A DNA stretch of 64,000 nt from an uncultured Flavobacteriaceae bacterium. Lineage in GTDB: Bacteria > Bacteroidota > Bacteroidia > Flavobacteriales > Flavobacteriaceae. Shown here piece by piece: positions 24,273 to 33,713 of this stretch. Every line of letters begins with the position of its first letter. Position 1 is the first letter of the stretch. The notes beneath the pieces were generated by a model that saw only the letters and a program-made list of their open reading frames with translations, did no database searches and had not been told where the DNA came from. The position numbers and the translations under genes were made by a program. The stretch lies in assembly GCA_943787295.1 (NCBI GenBank), contig CALSLW010000001.1:248001-312000 (forward strand). Reading direction: 5' to 3'.

Positions 24273-24662
24273 TTAAGCAAAAATCGCATGTACCTCTTCT
24301 GGAATACGCAGGAGCTTTTGCGATGTAGGATCGAGGTAGCACCATTGGGTGCTGCATTGTGCAACAAGGGTATTCGAATCTTCTAGAAAGAAACGCACCC
24401 GGCGTTCACTTAGAAAACCTTCGGTGAGTTCTACGTGGGTGATCACCCTTAGACGATCGCCCAGTTTCGCTTGGCGTTTGTATTCGATATGGTGGGAGCG
24501 TACTACCCAGAGGCCAAATTCCGTTGGGTTATCTCGAATTAAATGCTGCCAGTGTGCTCCGGCAATGTCTTGGACCCATTGCAGGTATTGCACATTATTG
24601 ACATGTTGCAGCTCATCGAGGTGACTTTCCTCCACAAGAATGGATTGTTCAAATGTATTCAT
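24273..24662 (-). CDS. Hotdog-fold acyl-CoA thioesterase (4HBT family)
   Basis: A 129-residue protein of the YbgC/4-hydroxybenzoyl-CoA thioesterase type. The N-terminal E-E-S-H-L-D-E-L-Q-H-V-N-N-V-Q-Y-L block (about 12-27) holds the conserved Asp and H-V-N-N of the active-site helix. The middle has L-W-V-V-R-S-H-H-I-E-Y and the end C-S-T-Q-W-C-Y. The natural acyl-CoA is unknown. It begins one base after the glutaminyl cyclase stop on the same strand, so the two are coupled. Confidence 0.87.
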   Translation of the reverse strand: MNTFEQSILVEESHLDELQHVNNVQYLQWVQDIAGAHWQHLIRDNPTEFGLWVVRSHHIEYKRQAKLGDRLRVITHVELTEGFLSERRVRFFLEDSNTLVAQCSTQWCYLDPTSQKLLRIPEEVHAIFA

Positions 24663-25682
24663 CTATTTCTTTTGGAGGGTGACTTCAAAGATTTTGCTCC
24701 AGTTTTTACCCGTGACAAAAAAAGTTTCTCGCTGGGGATGATAAGCAACCCCATTTAAAACATTTAAATTGGGAATTTGATCTACTTTTTCTTTAAGACC
24801 AGTAAAGTCAATTACCCCCTCAATCGCTCCAGTATTGGGATCGATGATTAAACCAACCTCTTTTTGAAATTGATAGGTGTTGGCATAAATCTTTCCGTTG
24901 ACCCATTCTAATTCGTTGATGTTTTTGACGATGGTTTTATGCGAAGTTACTTCGATATAGTCGAGCTCTTTTCCAGTCGCGGGGTCGAGGCGCCAGATTT
25001 TGGCAGTGCCATCTGACTTATAGAGAAACTCCCCATCGTTGCACAAACCCCAACCTTCTTTGCTTTGGTCATAGCTAAAAGAGCTTTCTAGTTTCATAGT
25101 TGATTTATCATAAACAAAAGCCGTATTTTCTTGCCAAGTGAGCTGGTAAATCTTATCGTTTAATAGGGTGAGGCCCTCGCCAAAGTAACTCTTGTCCAAA
25201 GGCTTGTTTACACTGGGCGTTCCGCTTTTATAGTCGACTTTTCGCAGGGAGGATTTCCCTTTAAGTCCAGTACTTTCATATAGATCTTCGCCGTCGAACT
25301 CCAGACCTTGAGTATAGGCGTTAGAATCGTGGGGATATTCGTTGACAATGGTATAGGTCCACAGTTCTGGTGGACTGCTTTTTAACAGGCGTACAGAACG
25401 CTCTTTTGCCTTGACTTCTTTTCCTTCGAGTTGCGCGCTAGCCGTCAATAGATGATCGCCTAATTTCTCTTCTGTAAAGACATAGGGAAGGGTCATGGGG
25501 GCATCGTCTAAGAAGTATTGTACTTGGGTTAGGGCCAGGGATTTTTTGTGTCTTAGGTCAACGGTTAAAGTGTCTCCAGCGACATAGGTATTGGCATTGG
25601 GTTTTAGGGTAATTTTTGGCGTAGCCTCATCACCACAGGCTTTGAGAAAGACTAAGCTTAAAAGAAGGGACATCCATTTCAT
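24663..25682 (-). CDS. Glutaminyl-peptide cyclotransferase, lipoprotein
   Basis: This enzyme type converts N-terminal Gln of exported proteins to pyroglutamate. The 339-residue protein has a lipoprotein signal (M-K-W-M-S-L-L-L-S-L-V-F-L-K-A-C, Cys16), an Ig-like N-terminal part (about 20-105) and a five-bladed propeller of the plant-type family (PF05096): P-H-D-S-N-A-Y-T-Q-G-L-E, S-T-G-L-K-G-K-S-S-L-R, F-G-E-G-L-T-L-L, Y-Q-L-T-W-Q, L-E-W-V-N-G-K-I-Y-A-N and L-N-G-V-A-Y-H-P. Attachment to the inner membrane facing the periplasm is expected. Confidence 0.88.
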   Translation of the reverse strand: MKWMSLLLSLVFLKACGDEATPKITLKPNANTYVAGDTLTVDLRHKKSLALTQVQYFLDDAPMTLPYVFTEEKLGDHLLTASAQLEGKEVKAKERSVRLLKSSPPELWTYTIVNEYPHDSNAYTQGLEFDGEDLYESTGLKGKSSLRKVDYKSGTPSVNKPLDKSYFGEGLTLLNDKIYQLTWQENTAFVYDKSTMKLESSFSYDQSKEGWGLCNDGEFLYKSDGTAKIWRLDPATGKELDYIEVTSHKTIVKNINELEWVNGKIYANTYQFQKEVGLIIDPNTGAIEGVIDFTGLKEKVDQIPNLNVLNGVAYHPQRETFFVTGKNWSKIFEVTLQKK

Positions 25683-25731
25683 GGGCTTAAATTTTATTTA
25701 AAAATAGGCTAAAAAATCGAATTGAAAATGA

Positions 25732-25762
25732 TTGCCTAGGAAAAGCAGGGGTTGTATATTTG
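25732..25762 (+). promoter_or_regulatory. Promoter of the SRP RNA gene
   Basis: TTG at 25732-25734, a 20-base gap and TATATTTG at 25755-25762 match the Bacteroidota promoter. The RNA would start about five bases later, at the base of its predicted terminal stem. Confidence 0.75.
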
Positions 25763-25766
25763 CGCT

Positions 25767-25864
25767 GGGGTAAGTCCTATACAACCAGCTCCTATTGAAC
25801 TCCCCCAGGGCGGGAACGCAGCAAGGGTAGATGGTCGTAGCGGTGTGATATAGATCGCTTACCC
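25767..25864 (+). ncRNA. ffs: Small signal recognition particle RNA (4.5S type)
   Basis: SRP RNA pairs with Ffh to target membrane proteins. The conserved apical domain is seen as CCCCCAGGGCGGGAACGCAG (25802-25821), followed by CAAGGGTAG. The ends close as GGGTAAG (25768-25774) with CTTACCC (25858-25864). The length of about 98 bases is usual for the small form lacking an Alu domain. It has its own promoter and a following T tract. Exact ends are estimated from the stem. Confidence 0.92.
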
Positions 25865-25872
25865 TTTTTTTT
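25858..25872 (+). terminator. T tract after SRP RNA stem
   Basis: The last arm of the SRP RNA stem (CTTACCC) is directly followed by eight T, the layout of an intrinsic terminator. The next gene starts four bases later at 25876, so readthrough would be needed if that gene has no other promoter. Confidence 0.6.
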
Positions 25873-25875
25873 ATT

Positions 25876-26679
25876 ATGCAACAAACAGTTTTGGTTACCG
25901 GCGCATCTTCAGGCTTGGGAAAATCCATTGCCACCCACTTGCACACCCTGGGTCATACTGTTTACGGCACTAGCCGAAATCCACAAAATTATTCTGATTT
26001 ACCTTTTACGTTATTGGCTTTAGATGTCAATGATCAAGGGAGTATCGATTTGTTTTTTGCAGAATTGCAAAGTAAGACCTCGCAAGTAGATGTATTGGTT
26101 AACAATGCCGGAGTAGGCATTACCGGGGCAGTAGAAGAAGTTAATCTAACGGCGCTAAGAGCCCATTTTGACACTAACTTTTTTGGGCCTTTGGCCGTGA
26201 TACAACAAATCTTGCCCTTAATGCGAAAAACCAAAGGAGGTAAAATCATCAATATCACTTCTATTGGCGCGTCTATGGGCTTGCCCTTTCGCGGGGGCTA
26301 TTCTGCTTCCAAAGGCGCTTTACAGATTATTTCTGAAGCCTTGCGGATGGAAGTCGCACAGTTTGGGATTGAGGTTTGTACGCTTGCTCCTGGGGATTAT
26401 GCGACGGATATCGCTTCGCGACGTTATTATGAGCCCAATAAAAAAGGTTCTCCCTATGAAAAGCTATACCAAGAAAGTTTAGCGACCATGGACGAACATG
26501 TTGACGATGGTAATAATCCTATCGAAATTGCCCAAGCTGTCGCACAGTTGATCAAAAAGAACAATTGGCAACCGCATTATGCTGTGGGGCCTTTTATGCA
26601 AAAGCTTTCGTTGACCTTAAAGCGCTTGCTCCCACAAAAAGTATTTGAACGCTTACTCAAGAACCATTATAATTTGTAA
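25876..26679 (+). CDS. Short-chain dehydrogenase/reductase
   Basis: A 267-residue NAD(P)-dependent oxidoreductase with the Rossmann motif T-G-A-S-S-G-L-G (about 8-15), N-N-A-G-V-G, catalytic Ser in I-T-S-I-G-A, and Tyr and Lys in Y-S-A-S-K-G-A. The Arg in T-S-R-N after beta-2 suggests NADP preference. It is a classical SDR; the substrate is unknown. Its ATG lies directly after the SRP RNA terminator, with no separate promoter visible, so expression may depend on readthrough. The aldolase gene follows 18 bases later. Confidence 0.9.
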   Translation: MQQTVLVTGASSGLGKSIATHLHTLGHTVYGTSRNPQNYSDLPFTLLALDVNDQGSIDLFFAELQSKTSQVDVLVNNAGVGITGAVEEVNLTALRAHFDTNFFGPLAVIQQILPLMRKTKGGKIINITSIGASMGLPFRGGYSASKGALQIISEALRMEVAQFGIEVCTLAPGDYATDIASRRYYEPNKKGSPYEKLYQESLATMDEHVDDGNNPIEIAQAVAQLIKKNNWQPHYAVGPFMQKLSLTLKRLLPQKVFERLLKNHYNL

Positions 26680-26697
26680 TTTTAAAAAAACACCATC

Positions 26698-27351
26698 ATG
26701 AAATTCTTTATCGATACTGCTAATCTTGACCAAATCAAAGAAGCCGAAGCCCTAGGGGTATTAGACGGCGTAACAACTAATCCATCTTTGATGGCAAAAG
26801 AAGGTATCACTGGCCAAGAAAACATCTTAAAGCACTATGTGGCTATTTGCGAGGCAGTAGAAGGAGATGTATCTGCAGAAGTTATTTCAACTGATTTTGA
26901 AGGAATGATCAAAGAAGGAGAGGCCCTTGCCGCTTTACACCCACAAATCGTAGTAAAAGTTCCTATGATTGAGGAAGGGGTTAAAGCCTTAAAATATTTT
27001 TCAAATCAAGGGATTAAGACCAACTGTACCTTAGTCTTTTCTGCCGGGCAAGCCTTATTAGCGGCAAAAGCGGGTGCAACTTATGTTTCTCCCTTTATCG
27101 GTCGATTAGACGATATCTCTACCGATGGTTTAAACCTGATCGAAGAAATCCGTGAGATTTATGACAATTATGACTTTTCTACACAAATCTTAGCGGCTTC
27201 TGTACGTCATACCATGCATGTAATTGACTGTGCAAAAATTGGCGCAGATGTGATGACGGGACCATTGAGCTCGATTAAAGGTTTATTAAAACACCCTTTA
27301 ACCGATATCGGTCTTGCAAAATTCTTAGAAGATTACAAAAAAGGAAACTAA
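26698..27351 (+). CDS. Transaldolase/fructose-6-phosphate aldolase family
   Basis: The 217-residue protein belongs to the short TalC/FSA class I aldolases, (beta/alpha)8 barrels that form a Schiff base. It starts [10 protein letters not shown], has G-V-T-T-N-P-S-L-M, the lysine in [24 protein letters not shown] and A-A-S-V-R-H. Sequence alone does not separate transaldolase from FSA activity; flavobacterial members are usually called transaldolase. The stop interlocks by four bases with the convergent tag gene. Confidence 0.92.
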   Translation: MKFFIDTANLDQIKEAEALGVLDGVTTNPSLMAKEGITGQENILKHYVAICEAVEGDVSAEVISTDFEGMIKEGEALAALHPQIVVKVPMIEEGVKALKYFSNQGIKTNCTLVFSAGQALLAAKAGATYVSPFIGRLDDISTDGLNLIEEIREIYDNYDFSTQILAASVRHTMHVIDCAKIGADVMTGPLSSIKGLLKHPLTDIGLAKFLEDYKKGN

Positions 27352-27902
27352 GGTTCCAGCCATTTGGGCTGTGATTGTAGGATTTTAGCATACAAGGGGC
27401 ATTCGGGAACGTGTGCTCCTTTTAAATAGCCTATTCCCATCAAGAATTCTTTGGTGATTTCTTTGCCAGTAAACTTGAATTTCTTTTTGAAGCATTTCAC
27501 CCAATCTTCTTCTTTTTGAGGGTGTTGCGCAGCTATCCAATTGTTAAAAGAACCATACTCTTTTTGTAAAATTTGAATTTGCTGTGCATTGTAAATAGCG
27601 GCTTCAATCTTTTTTCTCATCCGAATAATTCCAGGGTTTTGAAGCAGTCTTTCTATGTCTGTTTCAGTGAAGTTAGCGACTTGTTCAATGTCAAAATTAG
27701 CATAGGCGGCTTTGATGCTTTCACTTTTATTTAAAACAGTATCCCAAGACAGCCCCGCTTGATTAATTTCCATTAAAAGACGCCCAAAGAGAGCCTTGTC
27801 TTCTGTTTCGGCGAAGCCGTAAAAATTATCGTGATAGTCTTTGTGCCGGGAGTTGAATTTCCCTGCAGCGATGGCAGCGCAATAAGAATCAAATTGTGCC
27901 AT
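27348..27902 (-). CDS. tag: DNA-3-methyladenine glycosylase I
   Basis: Tag removes 3-methyladenine from alkylated DNA. The 184-residue protein shows the family layout: C-A-A-I near the N-terminus and Y-H-D-N-F-Y-G, then [27 protein letters not shown], and the late H-V-P-E-C-P that supplies zinc ligands. The standard first W-C of E. coli Tag is not kept exactly, so activity is probable, not certain. It begins one base after the preceding lipoprotein gene ends. Confidence 0.85.
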   Translation of the reverse strand: MAQFDSYCAAIAAGKFNSRHKDYHDNFYGFAETEDKALFGRLLMEINQAGLSWDTVLNKSESIKAAYANFDIEQVANFTETDIERLLQNPGIIRMRKKIEAAIYNAQQIQILQKEYGSFNNWIAAQHPQKEEDWVKCFKKKFKFTGKEITKEFLMGIGYLKGAHVPECPLYAKILQSQPKWLEP

Positions 27903-29285
27903 TTAATTTTGGAACTCTTGTAAAAGATCGGGGAAGTTAGTGGCAGAAAAATTCGTAAAGCCGTCGAGAATGATTCCGTTTTCATCTAAGATAATCCCCT
28001 TGTTTAAAAGGGTAATCACCCATTCATTGCTCACTTGCTCAAAGTTGACCAGGGCCAATTGATCCACAGGATCAATCTTCATGATCTCTTGATAATTGCG
28101 GACCAAATTATTGTAAGGTTGTATACAAATGCCAATAAAACGATAGTTAGGGAATTGTTTTTTGTAGCGCATGACCCGTTCGTGGGTACGTTTAAAATGA
28201 TTCATTTGGGTCTGCGACCAAAAGTAAAGTATGGTGGGTTGTCCAGCAAACGCATCATCACTGTTTGTGATTTCTCCCTTGTAATTCTCTAATTGTGCGA
28301 CGGGTAGTCTTCGACCGGGTTCCATTTGGATTAATGCTCGGTGTAAACCTAGTATTTCCGTCAAATAAAGGGGAGAGTTATTTAAGCGCATATAGTACTT
28401 TAAGAAGTTTTCGTGATACGCGTGATTGCGAAAGTTGAGCAACTCTTCATAGGCCACGGTTCTAGCTAAAATATTGCGTAAAGTGATATGGTTAATACGT
28501 TGATCGATTAACTCTAAGCGTTTGATGTTGAATTCTGTATTACCTTTTTGCTGGAAAAAGTTCATTCCCTCTTCTAGGGCTTCTTGACTTAAATAACTCA
28601 TCAAATAGGTGATGTACGGCTCAAAAAAGATCAGGTCATTTTCTCCGTAGACTAGGAACTGTCTAAAATCAAAAAAACTACTGTCGTTTTTAACGGTGGA
28701 TTTTCCGCGAATTAGGGCATAGCGTTCTAGGCGATTCGCATAAGGATATACATAGGCGGCTTGGGTTATTTTTTGTGCAAGTGGTGACAATGGGTTTTGG
28801 GTTTTAAAGACATCCCATTTATCTCTTTTCTCTTGGATTAAAGAATCAATGATATGACTAAACTCTTGACTGTCTGAGGCGTATTTTGAAGATAGAAAGC
28901 CTACTTCGTCTTCTAGGTCGAGATAAATGTCCATTAGGAAGTTGTTTTTGGCGGAGCCTAAACCGCTAAATACAAGAGAAGCATTGAAATCTGACATGTT
29001 TGCACGGGACCAAATAGAGTCCCCTGCCTCAATCAAAACCATCTGATTTTCGGGTAAATGTTCCATTTTAAAGAGCCCAAAATTGATGGAGTCGTACTGT
29101 TTTGCAAAGCGATTGTTTTCGTCTAAGGCAAGAGAATCAATACGTTGATCGTATTTATAGAGTGCAATATATTCCGAAGAAGGGTTAATAATTTGCCCCC
29201 CAAAGAAAGCCGATGTTGGGGGTTCGACACTTTGGTTACAACTAAGTAACAGGCATAATCCCAGGAATAGAAAACGTTTTGCCAT
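27903..29285 (-). CDS. Lipoprotein with C-terminal thioredoxin-like fold, no CxxC
   Basis: A 460-residue lipoprotein (signal M-A-K-R-F-L-F-L-G-L-C-L-L-L-S-C, Cys16) with a long helical middle (about 100-320) and a C-terminal thioredoxin-like domain (about 335-460). At the active-site position T-I-L-Y-F-W-S-Q-T-Q-M the W-C-x-x-C of TlpA is replaced by W-S-Q-T-Q, so disulfide exchange is not expected. Related flavobacterial proteins are common and uncharacterised. The start at 29285 follows from the signal. It lies directly upstream of tag. Confidence 0.75.
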   Translation of the reverse strand: MAKRFLFLGLCLLLSCNQSVEPPTSAFFGGQIINPSSEYIALYKYDQRIDSLALDENNRFAKQYDSINFGLFKMEHLPENQMVLIEAGDSIWSRANMSDFNASLVFSGLGSAKNNFLMDIYLDLEDEVGFLSSKYASDSQEFSHIIDSLIQEKRDKWDVFKTQNPLSPLAQKITQAAYVYPYANRLERYALIRGKSTVKNDSSFFDFRQFLVYGENDLIFFEPYITYLMSYLSQEALEEGMNFFQQKGNTEFNIKRLELIDQRINHITLRNILARTVAYEELLNFRNHAYHENFLKYYMRLNNSPLYLTEILGLHRALIQMEPGRRLPVAQLENYKGEITNSDDAFAGQPTILYFWSQTQMNHFKRTHERVMRYKKQFPNYRFIGICIQPYNNLVRNYQEIMKIDPVDQLALVNFEQVSNEWVITLLNKGIILDENGIILDGFTNFSATNFPDLLQEFQN

Positions 29286-29347
29286 GGTTGCGACTTTGGT
29301 ACACACGCTAAGTTAAAAAAAAGTGTGGAAAGCGGTTTTGATTTATG

Positions 29348-29355
29348 TATTTTTG
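29348..29355 (+). promoter_or_regulatory. -7 promoter box for ABC-F gene
   Basis: TATTTTTG matches TAnnTTTG exactly, 19 bases before the ATG at 29375. The -33 element is not clear. Confidence 0.5.
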
Positions 29356-29371
29356 CGGAAATAAAAAATAA

Positions 29372-30997
<1,626 letters not shown>

Positions 30998-31041
30998 ACA
31001 AAAGATTGTTGGTCTTGGTATAGCTTTTGCACGCCTTGCGT

Positions 31042-31581
31042 ATGCGATTAATAGGCCTTTTCCTTCTCGTTTTGTGTTGCAGTCGTTGTATACCCTACAA
31101 AATCGCACCTTATGTAAAGACGTATAGGGTAATGAAAACAAAGCGCTTTGTCAAGCAATTACCTTTGCATTATGGTTTTGTATTCAAAGATCCAAAAGAT
31201 GCGAATGAATTCTATCAATTTATCAATGTAAAACTTTCTGGTTATAGAGAATGGAAAGACGCTAACCTACCTTTTCAAATAGAGGAAACTAATTTCAACC
31301 TTTCCTTTTATGAGGTGGAAAAAACCACCAAAACACTCAATTTATTGCCCATCTTAATCGATGAAAGGCTAAAAGAAAAGGGCTATGATCCCTTATTATC
31401 AGAACATCACAATAGCCGAAGAGGACAATGGTATTTAGTTCTTACAGTTAGTGATGATGCTTTATTAGATAGGCTTTCGCCAAAGCATCCCCGTTACAAT
31501 GCGCTTGTCAATTACTTAGAAGATTTGCGAAAAGAGTATTTAAACACCAATAATTATATCGACCAATTCTTTCAAAAATAA
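31042..31581 (+). CDS. Conserved flavobacterial lipoprotein of unknown function
   Basis: A 179-residue protein with a hydrophobic N-terminus containing C-C-S-R-C (about 13-17), consistent with a lipoprotein signal in which the later Cys is modified. The mature part starts I-P-Y-K-I-A-P and continues with K-R-F-V-K-Q-L-P and a mixed charged region. I recall similar lipoproteins across Flavobacteriaceae without a known function. The ATG at 31042 is chosen over an upstream TTG. It lies between the ABC-F gene and a hydrolase on the same strand. Confidence 0.7.
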   Translation: MRLIGLFLLVLCCSRCIPYKIAPYVKTYRVMKTKRFVKQLPLHYGFVFKDPKDANEFYQFINVKLSGYREWKDANLPFQIEETNFNLSFYEVEKTTKTLNLLPILIDERLKEKGYDPLLSEHHNSRRGQWYLVLTVSDDALLDRLSPKHPRYNALVNYLEDLRKEYLNTNNYIDQFFQK

Positions 31582-31607
31582 ACCCTATTTTTAAAGAAAA
31601 ACAGCCA

Positions 31608-32480
31608 ATGACCTTAGCCGAATGGAAGGCCGGTGGAGATTATCACCACTATAACGAATACCAAATTTTTGTTCGAGAAGGCGGCAGTGGAGACACCGTC
31701 TTATTGATTCACGGTTTTCCCACTGCATCATGGGACTGGCAGCAGTTATGGCCGGCATTGACAAAACGATATCATGTGATTACCCTCGATATGCTAGGCT
31801 TTGGGTTTTCTGATAAACCCCGCAACTACCCCTACAGCATCCTCGATCAAGCCGATAGGATAGAGCAGTTGCTCGAGACTAAGAATATTTCCCAAGTTAA
31901 AATCATCTCTCACGACTATGGCGATACCGTAGCTCAAGAGTTACTCGCTCGCTACAATACCCGAAAAGAAAGGGGAGAGGTGGGACTACAAATCTCCCAT
32001 TTATGCCTGTTAAACGGCGGTTTGTTTCCAGAAACCCACCGCCCGCTATTGGTGCAAAAGGTTTTGATGAGCCCCATTGGCTCCATCGTCTCCCGCTTAT
32101 TTAACCGAAAGAAATTAGGCAAAAACTTTAAACGCATCTTTGGTCCTAAAACCCAACCTACCGAAGCAGAACTAGACGATTTCTGGACCCTCTTAGAAGG
32201 TAACGGCGGGCGCTATGTTTTTCATCTGCTAATACGTTATATGGCTGAACGGGTGCAGCATAGAACAGCTTGGGTAGGTGCATTGCAAAACACCACCGTC
32301 CCCTTATGCCTAATCAACGGCACCGCAGATCCCATCTCTGGCCAGCATATGGCCGACCGCTACAAAGTCCTAATTCCCATGCCTCAGGTGGTCGAACTCC
32401 ACGGGATTGGACATTTCCCCCTGATTGAAACGCCAAAGGCAGTGTTAAAGCATTTTTTAGCGTTTGTGGGAGAAGAGTAG
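31608..32480 (+). CDS. Alpha/beta hydrolase, MEST-like
   Basis: A 290-residue hydrolase with L-I-H-G-F-P-T-A-S-W-D-W (about 34-45), a nucleophile-region motif S-H-D-Y-G-D-T-V-A-Q-E-L-L and the block L-F-P-E-T-H-R-P-L-L-V-Q-K, both closely like vertebrate MEST/PEG1 and its bacterial relatives. The nucleophile would be the Asp of H-D-Y-G, as in epoxide hydrolases and haloalkane dehalogenases. Late Asp (G-T-A-D-P) and His (G-H-F-P) complete the set. No signal peptide. Substrate unknown. Confidence 0.85.
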   Translation: MTLAEWKAGGDYHHYNEYQIFVREGGSGDTVLLIHGFPTASWDWQQLWPALTKRYHVITLDMLGFGFSDKPRNYPYSILDQADRIEQLLETKNISQVKIISHDYGDTVAQELLARYNTRKERGEVGLQISHLCLLNGGLFPETHRPLLVQKVLMSPIGSIVSRLFNRKKLGKNFKRIFGPKTQPTEAELDDFWTLLEGNGGRYVFHLLIRYMAERVQHRTAWVGALQNTTVPLCLINGTADPISGQHMADRYKVLIPMPQVVELHGIGHFPLIETPKAVLKHFLAFVGEE

Positions 32481-32618
32481 CTGGCGCGCGTCTATGACGC
32501 GTGACCCGTCTTCGTGATCATTAGAATAGGCTTTGCTCTTGTGTTTTTATAAGTAGATTTTATAGAGATTATAAGATGCGATTTTTTAAATTAAGCACGC
32601 GTTACAGACGCGCGCTAG
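32481..32618. repeat. MITE-like element, copy 1
   Basis: A 138-bp element with imperfect 23-bp terminal inverted repeats: left CTGGCGCGCGTCTATGACG, right (reversed) CTAGCGCGCGTCTGTAACG, three mismatches over 23 bases. The interior has no gene. It begins directly after the stop codon of the hydrolase. A second copy lies at 33536-33672 in the same orientation. No target duplication is obvious. Confidence 0.8.
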
Positions 32619-32625
32619 AGGGTAT

Positions 32626-33486
32626 TTATTCATGAATTATTTCTCTAAGTTCTACCGTTTTCCAGTCTGGTGTATAGTCAATAAAACCTTTAAACATAGC
32701 GATATGACTTGATCCCGCTAAAATCATAATCCTTTTATCTCCTTTTTCAACTGCTTTTTGAATAATAGAATACATATAAAGGTTTCTCCTATACCATTCA
32801 GAAGCTAAGTAAGCTCCTACAAAATTTCCTTCCTCCCCACCTTGATTAGCAAGATTGACGTACCAGTTAATGTCTTCTTTTCTATGCTTAGGATTGTTAT
32901 AATGGTAAAAAATTTCAGACAAAGGTTTATCAGAGGCAAACAGTTTGTTTTCTGTATTTTCCAACCTAGCTAATTCAATACTATCCTTTGCAATTAAATC
33001 AAACTGCTTTGCTTTCTCCATTTGTTGTATTAAACTATCATACCGAAAGCTTGTTCGATAATCCATTGCATATATTTTTTTGTGATTTAACTTTTTTGCG
33101 ATTCTAAATGCCAATTGAGTGATTTCATTCCTTTTTTCTTTGCTATAATCCTTCGTTGAAAAAGAGGTATAAGTTGAATCGAGTTTGTTTTGTAAGTAGT
33201 AAGGGTATTCTACAAAGATTTTATCAGGATGATAGGTTTTAATCTTCTCTGCGATGATTTCAAGTTCACTTTGTTCCTTTTTATTTAAAATATCACGGTA
33301 GTTAACAATGAGTATATCTCCGTTATTCACTGGATTAAAATTTGCAAAGTGGAAGGTTCCAAAGAGTAATACTTCCAGTGGTTTACTTTCTGATTGATGG
33401 TGTTCTACACTGATTTGCTCAGTTCTTTTTCCGCTACAACTTATAAGCATTGTTAATATCAAAATTCTGATTATAAGTTTTTGCAT
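32626..33486 (-). CDS. DUF5694-like lipoprotein
   Basis: A 286-residue protein with a lipoprotein signal (M-Q-K-L-I-I-R-I-L-I-L-T-M-L-I-S-C, Cys17). The mature part begins with L-E-V-L-L-F-G-T-F-H-F, has D-K-I-F-V-E-Y-P, I-Y-A-M-D-Y-R and ends R-I-M-I-L-A-G-S-S-H-I-A-M-F-K-G-F. This pattern matches the DUF5694 group, distantly related to TraB/GumN (ChaN-like) proteins, with conserved G-x-x-H and G-S-x-H. Function is unknown. The gene is more AT-rich by eye than its neighbours and is bracketed by two MITE-like copies, suggesting late acquisition. Confidence 0.78.
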   Translation of the reverse strand: MQKLIIRILILTMLISCSGKRTEQISVEHHQSESKPLEVLLFGTFHFANFNPVNNGDILIVNYRDILNKKEQSELEIIAEKIKTYHPDKIFVEYPYYLQNKLDSTYTSFSTKDYSKEKRNEITQLAFRIAKKLNHKKIYAMDYRTSFRYDSLIQQMEKAKQFDLIAKDSIELARLENTENKLFASDKPLSEIFYHYNNPKHRKEDINWYVNLANQGGEEGNFVGAYLASEWYRRNLYMYSIIQKAVEKGDKRIMILAGSSHIAMFKGFIDYTPDWKTVELREIIHE

Positions 33487-33535
33487 GTTGTATGGTTTAT
33501 TGAACAATGATATTTAAATGTGACAAAATCACCAG

Positions 33536-33672
33536 CTGGCGCGCTTCTGTGATGCGTGACCCATCTTCGTGATCATTAGAATAGGCTTTGCTTTTGTATT
33601 TCATAAGAAGATTTTATTGAAATTATAGGATGCCATTTTTTTAAATAGACACTTATCACAGACGCGCGCTAG
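33536..33672. repeat. MITE-like element, copy 2
   Basis: A 137-bp element similar to 32481-32618 along its full length (shared GATCATTAGAATAGGCTTTG near one third). Ends are CTGGCGCGCTTCTGTGATG and, reversed, CTAGCGCGCGTCTGTGATA. The same orientation as copy 1 makes the pair a direct repeat around the DUF5694 gene. Confidence 0.8.
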
Positions 33673-33713
33673 AATGGTTTCTCCCTTTTCTATGCTTGTA
33701 TTGTAGGTTTTTT

